Below are positions 58,842-64,000 of a stretch of 64,000 bases of DNA, piece by piece. Location: contig CM065809.1 in NCBI GenBank assembly GCA_033398695.1, positions 175,078,501 through 175,142,500 of the forward strand. Reading direction: 5' to 3'. The position numbers and the translations under genes were made by a program. The stretch's first letter is position 1. The number at the start of each line of letters is the position of its first letter. Below the pieces are notes generated by a model. It saw only the letters and a list, made by a program, of their open reading frames with translations, made no database searches and was not told the origin of the DNA. Source of the stretch: Orobanche coerulescens. Taxonomy: Eukaryota > Streptophyta > Magnoliopsida > Lamiales > Orobanchaceae.

Positions 58842-59388
58842 ATGTATCCTGTTAGTATGGCCGGTTTCACAGTAACTCCACGTAAGAGGACCGAGGCGGG
58901 ATCCAGCTCGCGCCCCCTAGCACATAGAGACTCTTGGGGAAACCCAGGACTCCCCGAGAATGCCCCGTACTACGTGATCGAGAGAATTCGAAATGGTTCA
59001 TGTCCGGAAGACGGAGATCCGGTCGAAGAAGTCGAGCACTTAATCATCTCTCTGCCGAATGACCGGAGTTTCACCATATATCGCTTTGTGGCACGAGGCG
59101 AACCGCAGGACCCCGGAGGAAAGAATAGTCGTAGATGACTTTCAGTATGCTGCTGGAAGAATTCTCGACTTGTTTTCAAGGGGCGAGATTCCCAAGATAT
59201 ATGAGATGCATGATACCCCATTACAGCCGATGGAAGAATTTGAGGAGGATCCCGAGGAGGATCCAGAGGAAGAGGACCCAGAGCTCGAACCGATGGTTGA
59301 CTCGGACGACGATGATATCATCTCCTGGACTGAGCCCCCACCCCCTGTTCCTGTTATTGAAATCCTTAGCAGTGACGATGAAAATTAA
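58842..59388 (+). pseudogene. Acidic leader ORF upstream of chromovirus gag
   Basis: Two overlapping frames (58842-59138 and 59059-59388) look like one protein of about 180 residues split by a +1 shift near 59110. The N-terminal part contains PRKRTEAGSSSRP; the C-terminal half is a long Glu/Asp/Pro run (EEDPEEDPEEEDPELEP) followed by Asp repeats and a Pro cluster. Similar acidic reading frames occur ahead of gag in some plant gypsy elements, as far as I recall; function unknown. Confidence 0.5.
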
Positions 59389-59612
59389 TTTTGTTATGTC
59401 GTGATTTTAATATTTTAGTAGTAACTATTAGTCTCAGCTCCCATTTCAGTATTTTATGTTGACTATCAAAAGTTATCATTAATAGAATATTTAATTTCTT
59501 GTATTGATCAATTCCAATATGTAATGAATTATTTTATCTTATGCCACGCGTATAAATATCTGTATCTCTACCTCATTTCTCGCACTCAAGAACAACGATT
59601 CGTTGGCAGGAT
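59389..59612 (+). other. Chromovirus leader, part 2
   Basis: 224 bp of AT-rich sequence between the acidic ORF and gag; no feature recognised. Confidence 0.5.
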
Positions 59613-60600
59613 ATGGCTCCCCGCGAAACTACCCCAAATGCCGAGTCTCGAAACCAAGCCCAAGGCACACTTAATACGTCTTCAAGCGGGAGTGATGCCC
59701 CTAGTCAGCAGCAACTGCTCTCAGGTCTAACCAATCTTCTCCAAGGAGCGACTATAACGCCTCCAGCCACTCAAGGGCAAGTTCAGCGAGTAATAAATCA
59801 GTTCAACAAGTTCAAACCTCCAATGTTCCTCGGGAGGGAAGGGCCAGCTGCCATCGAGGAATGGCTATTGAACTTGGAGAGTATTTTCGATTACATGGCT
59901 TGCACGGATGAGCAGAAAGTTTCATGCGCAGTCTTCCAACTCAAGGAGGATGCCAGGACTTGGTGGAATGGATCCTGGAGACTCCGAACTGAAGAGGAAC
60001 GTAGAACACTGTCTTGGGAAGGATTTAAAGAAACAGTGATGGACAAGTATTATCCACGGTCGTATAAGGCCAAAATGCAGAAGGAGTTCCTAGATCTAAC
60101 TCAAGGAGGCATGACGGTCACGGAATACGAAAGGAAGTTCAATCATATGTGCCGATTCGCACCATTCATGGTTGCGAATGATGACATGAAGGCACAAAAG
60201 TTTCGTGATGGACTTCAAGACAGAATCCGACATCATCTGGCTAGCCATGGAAAGATGTCGTATAAGGAAGCCGTGTCTAGAGCCAAGATATATCGGCTAG
60301 CTTGGATATGGAAAGGGCTAGGGCTCGCCATTGTGAATACGAACAAAAGAAAGTGGCAAGGACCGAATAATAATACTAGCAACAAGAAGGGTAGTAGAGA
60401 AGGACCATCCAGTCAAAGACACAAGATTTACTACCCAACCTCGCTTGAAATGCGGGAAGAGGCACAAAGGAGTTTGCATGCTCTACGAGAATCGATGTTA
60501 CCGATGCCATGAAGAAGGACACATGGTCTCTCGGTGCCCACGGAAGAACAATGGCCCAGACAGAAGGGTCCGTAATCAAGGTTCTGGGGAAAGGCTCGTA
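59613..60600 (+). pseudogene. gag: Chromovirus Gag with displaced zinc knuckle
   Basis: The capsid-type Retrotrans_gag domain (FLGREGPAAIEEWLLNLESI to about HGKMSYKEAVSRA) is open from 59613. A shift after about 60300 takes the frame to a stop at 60512. The CCHC knuckle (CYRCHEEGHMVSRC, about 60502-60543) is in another frame, so the nucleic-acid-binding tail is not made in one piece with the capsid part. Confidence 0.88.
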
Positions 60601-62864
60601 TGTATAGCCTATCGGAAATTGACAAGGAGAAACCCGGAACGATGTCAGGTATGTTATCTGTCGCTGGAATTCCTGCTTTGGTGTTATTTGATACTGGCGC
60701 ATCCCATTCATTTATCTCTAAGAAGTTGTTTAGCATGACTGAATTTAGAAGTAGAAAATCTTCTCAAAGCCTTGAAGTTAGTATACCAGCAGGAGAAATA
60801 ATTTATGTTGATGATATAGCTAACAGTATAAACATAGAGATAAATGAACGTTTATATCTAGCCGATCTATACATATTAGACATGAATAACTTCGACGTAG
60901 TCATGGGTATGGATTGGTTGGATAAGTATGATGCCGTTTTGCAATGCGCGAGGAGGAACGTGGTCTTGCATCCAGCAGCCGGAGTAGAGGACGTATTTCA
61001 AGGGGTTAAGCGTAACAAAGCCCCTCCAGTGATATCAGCCATGAAAGCAACGAAGACATTGCGTAAGGGCAATTGTCAAGGATATTTAGTGAATATCATG
61101 GGGGAGTCGAAGTCCGAAGTAACGATCGAAGACGTTCATATCGTTAAGGATTATTCAGATGTTTTTCCGGAGAACTTACCGGGTGTTCCACCGGATAGAC
61201 AAGTGGAGTTTACAATTGACTTGGTGCCCGGAGCACCTATATCAAAGGCCCCATACAGATGGCGCCAAAAGAACTACAAGAACCGAAGGTGCGATTCAGA
61301 GTTACTCGATATGGGATATATCCGACCAAGTGTATCACCTTGGGGAGCACCGGTGTTATTCGTGAAGAAGAAGGATGGAAGCATGAGAATGTGTATCGAT
61401 TATCGTGAGTTAAATTGACTCACGATAAAGAACAAGTATCCACTTCCCCGAATCGAAGACTTATTTGACCAGCTTGGAGGTTCGGGAGTGTTCTCAAAGA
61501 TAGATTTGAGGTCAGGATACCATCAACTAAAGATCAAGGACGAGGACATTCCGAAGACTGCTTTCCGAACAAGGTATGGTCACTACGAGTTCTTAGTAAT
61601 GCCATTTGGGCTAAGTAATGCCCCAGCAGTCTTTATGGACTTGATGAATAGAGTCTTCCAACCCTACTTGGATCAGTTTGTCATCGTGTTTATAGATGAC
61701 ATACTAATTTATTCGAAAGGTGAAGCAGAACATGAGAAGCATCTACGGACGGTTTTGGAGATACTTCGCGGAGAGAAACTGTATGCGAAGTTTAGCAAGT
61801 GCGAATTTTGGCTCAAGAGAGTGGCATTCCTTGGGCATGTTGTTACTGCGCAAGGAATTGAAGTCGATCCTTCTAAGATAGAGGCTATCAACGATTGGAA
61901 AACACCAACTAACGCGAATGAAGTTCGCAGTTTCTTGGGGTTAGCAGGATATTATAGGAGGTTTATTGAAGGATTTTCCAAGATGGCCGCACCGATGACT
62001 CGACTAACGAGGAAAGGAGAACAGTTCATGTGGAATGAGAAGTGCGAACAAAGTTTTCAAGAACTTAAGCGGAGACTAACCTCAGCTTCAGTTTTGACGA
62101 TTCCAGATCCGTCTAGAGAATTCGTGATCTATAGTGACGCATCCAAGCAAGGATTAGGATGTGTTCTAATGCAGCAAGGTAAGGTCATCGCTTATGCGTC
62201 AAAGCAATTAAAGCCACATGAGTTAAATTATCCGACGCATGATTTAGAACTAGCTGCGGTAGTTCACGCCTTGAAGATATGGCGACATTACCTCTACGGA
62301 GGTAAATGTGAGATCTATACCGACCACAAAAGCTTAAGGTATCTATTCACTCAGAAGGAACTTAATATGAGACAAAGAAGATGGTTGGAGTTAGTGAAGG
62401 ACTACGATTGTACAATTCACTATCATCCAGGGAAGGCGAACGTGGTCGCAGATGCTTTAAGTCGCAAGGTCAGAGGAGAATTGAATTGCATTTTGACTAA
62501 GGAAGACAAATTGGTCAGTGAATTTTCAAAGATGAACCTAGAAGTGGCTACACCGTTAAAGCCGGTGGAAGCAATTTTAATGACGTTGTCAGTTCAACCG
62601 ACCTTGAGAGAGAGGATCAAGGAAGGTCAGGGTCAAGACAATTTCTTGACCAAAATGAAGGAGCGTGTTATAGCTCGAGAAGATAAAGGATTTAGTATAT
62701 CAGAAGATGGTACGATATACTACAAGGAAAGAATTTGTGTGCCCGACAATACGGATTTGAAGAAGACGATTTTGGAAGAAGCACACAACACACCATATAC
62801 TGCTCATCCTGGTAGTACAAAGATGTACCAAGATTTGAAAAGTAAATTTTGGTGGGAGGTTTGA
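60600..62864 (+). pseudogene. pol: Chromovirus protease, reverse transcriptase and RNase H
   Basis: Aspartic protease ([10 protein letters not shown], about 60684-60713) is followed by RT. One in-frame TGA at 61416-61418 interrupts RT just after CIDYRELN; the same frame resumes and is open for 458 codons from 61488. It has [13 protein letters not shown], catalytic FIDD at 61689-61700, and RNase H ([13 protein letters not shown] to [18 protein letters not shown]). The integrase zinc-finger start ([12 protein letters not shown]) follows, and the frame ends at 62864 after WWEV. Confidence 0.9.
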
Positions 62865-63310
62865 AGAGAAACGTGGTCAATTCGTCAGAGATGTATTATT
62901 TGTCGCAGTGAAAGCCGAACATCAACGCCCATTTGGTTTGTTAAAATCACTCCACATTCCAGTGGAAATGGGAACACATCACTATGGACTTTGTGGTGAG
63001 CTTACCTCGATCGGAAAGAGGAAATCAGGCGATTTGGGTTGTGGTTGATCGCCTCACTAAGTCGGCTCATTTCATCCCAGTGAAGATGAACTTCACAATG
63101 TATCAGCATGCGCAATTGTATATTAAGGAGATCATAAGGCTGCACGGAGTACCAGTGTCTATAGTTTCGGATAGAGATACTCGCTTCACGTCACGTTTTT
63201 GGGAAAGTTTGCAGGAAGCATTGGGAACTAAATTAAATTTTAGTACTGACTATCACCCACAAACCGACGGTCAATCGAAAGGACGATACAAATACTTGAA
63301 GACATGTTGA
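62865..63310 (+). pseudogene. pol: Chromovirus integrase core
   Basis: The second half of the HHCC finger (about 62865-62950) is frame-scrambled. The core is open from 62984: [45 protein letters not shown]. It is one base short just at the catalytic Glu, so that residue and the following helix are out of frame and the piece ends at 63310. Confidence 0.88.
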
Positions 63311-64000
63311 GAGCTTGTGTCTTTGGACATGGGTAATTGTTGGGAACAGTTACTACCTTTGGTAGAATTCGCATACAATAATAGTTTCCAAGCAACGATC
63401 GGAATGGCCCCGTACGAGGCACTTTATGGGAGAAAGTGCAGATCGCCGGTTTATTGGGATGAAGTAGGTGAAAGAAAAATTTTGGGTCCCGAGATAATCG
63501 AGAGGACCGTGGGTGTAGTAGAAAAGATTCGTGAAAGGATTAAGACAGCACAAGATCGCCAAAAGTCTTATGCCGACAAGCGAAGGAAGGACCTTGAGTT
63601 TAATGTTGGCGAAAAGGTCTTCCTAAAGGTAGCCCCGACTAAAGGAGTCATTCGATTTGGATCGAGGAACAAGCTGAGACCAAGATATGTCGGACCATTT
63701 GAGATCCTCGATCGGATTGGAGATTTGGCATACCGTTTAGCATTACCACCGGAATTTTCAGCAGTACATAATGTTTTTCACGTCTCACAGTTGAGAAAAT
63801 ACGTTCACGATCCTAGTCACGTGATCAACTATTCAACGGTGGAAGTGAACAAAGATCTCACTTATGTCGAACAGCCAGTTGCGATAATCGACAGAAAGAT
63901 TATTCCATTGAGAAATAAAGAGAGAGTACTCGTCAAGGTTCAATGGCGAAATCACAACAAAGATGAAGCTACTTGGGAGCGTGAAGAAGAAATTCGAACT
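63311..64000 (+). pseudogene. pol: Chromovirus integrase C-terminus and chromodomain (cut by window end)
   Basis: Open to the window edge in another frame: WEQLLPLVEFAYNNSFQ, APYEALYGRKCRSP, KLRPRYVGPFEIL, YRLALPP, HVSQLRKYV (GPY/F-type module), then a chromodomain (VKVQWRNHNKDEATWERE). The chromodomain assigns the element to the chromovirus branch, most like the Tekay clade; such domains are thought to steer insertion toward marked heterochromatin. Confidence 0.88.

Overview
The window is nuclear DNA of a flowering plant, probably a eudicot. It has AT-rich introns with GT/AG borders, Ty1/copia (Sirevirus type) and Ty3/gypsy (chromovirus) retrotransposons, and microsatellites. There are no bacterial-type operons, rRNA or tRNA genes, and no CRISPR array.

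Backbone gene. One host gene runs on the minus strand across most of the window. It is a UDP-glycosyltransferase-like (sterol-glucosyltransferase-like) gene. I assembled ten coding exons by eye: exons 1-3 at 55876-54636 and exons 4-10 at 4330-509. All reading phases match across the junctions, giving 950 nt (316 codons plus 2 nt). The 3' part of the gene lies beyond position 1. Introns 1-2 and 4-9 are ordinary in size. Intron 3 is about 50.3 kb (4331-54635) because mobile elements landed in it.

Intron 3 is layered. The outer layer is a PIF/Harbinger-like non-autonomous element (4443-54595) with related inverted ends and a TTA target duplication. Inside it is a 48.7-kb Sirevirus-type copia complex (5675-54377). 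The left edge is a full LTR, primer site and gag of element A (plus strand). The right edge is gag, primer site and a truncated LTR of element B (minus strand). Between them is an array of about 7.8-kb units. Each holds A-type pol, env-like ORF and 3' UTR on plus, then a hairpin of LTR sequence, then B-type LTR, 3' UTR and env-like ORF on minus. A mirror-image unit precedes B. Private variants separate plus-strand from minus-strand copies, so two parent elements are involved. Consensus quality is poor from about 23.7 to 45.75 kb and recovers abruptly, so part of the array may be an assembly product.

The LTRs and the pol/env spacer are studded with a 12-bp palindromic motif, TAGCGYRCGCTA, and the inversion points fall on copies of it.

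Right side. Exons 3-1 are followed by the gene's putative promoter (TATA near 56050, minus strand). From 56477 to the window end lies a Tekay-like chromovirus on plus: 2.16-kb LTR, Met-tRNA primer site, an acidic leader ORF, gag, protease, RT/RNase H, integrase and the start of a chromodomain. Several frame breaks and one in-frame stop disable it. Its LTR begins 600 bp upstream of the glycosyltransferase start codon.
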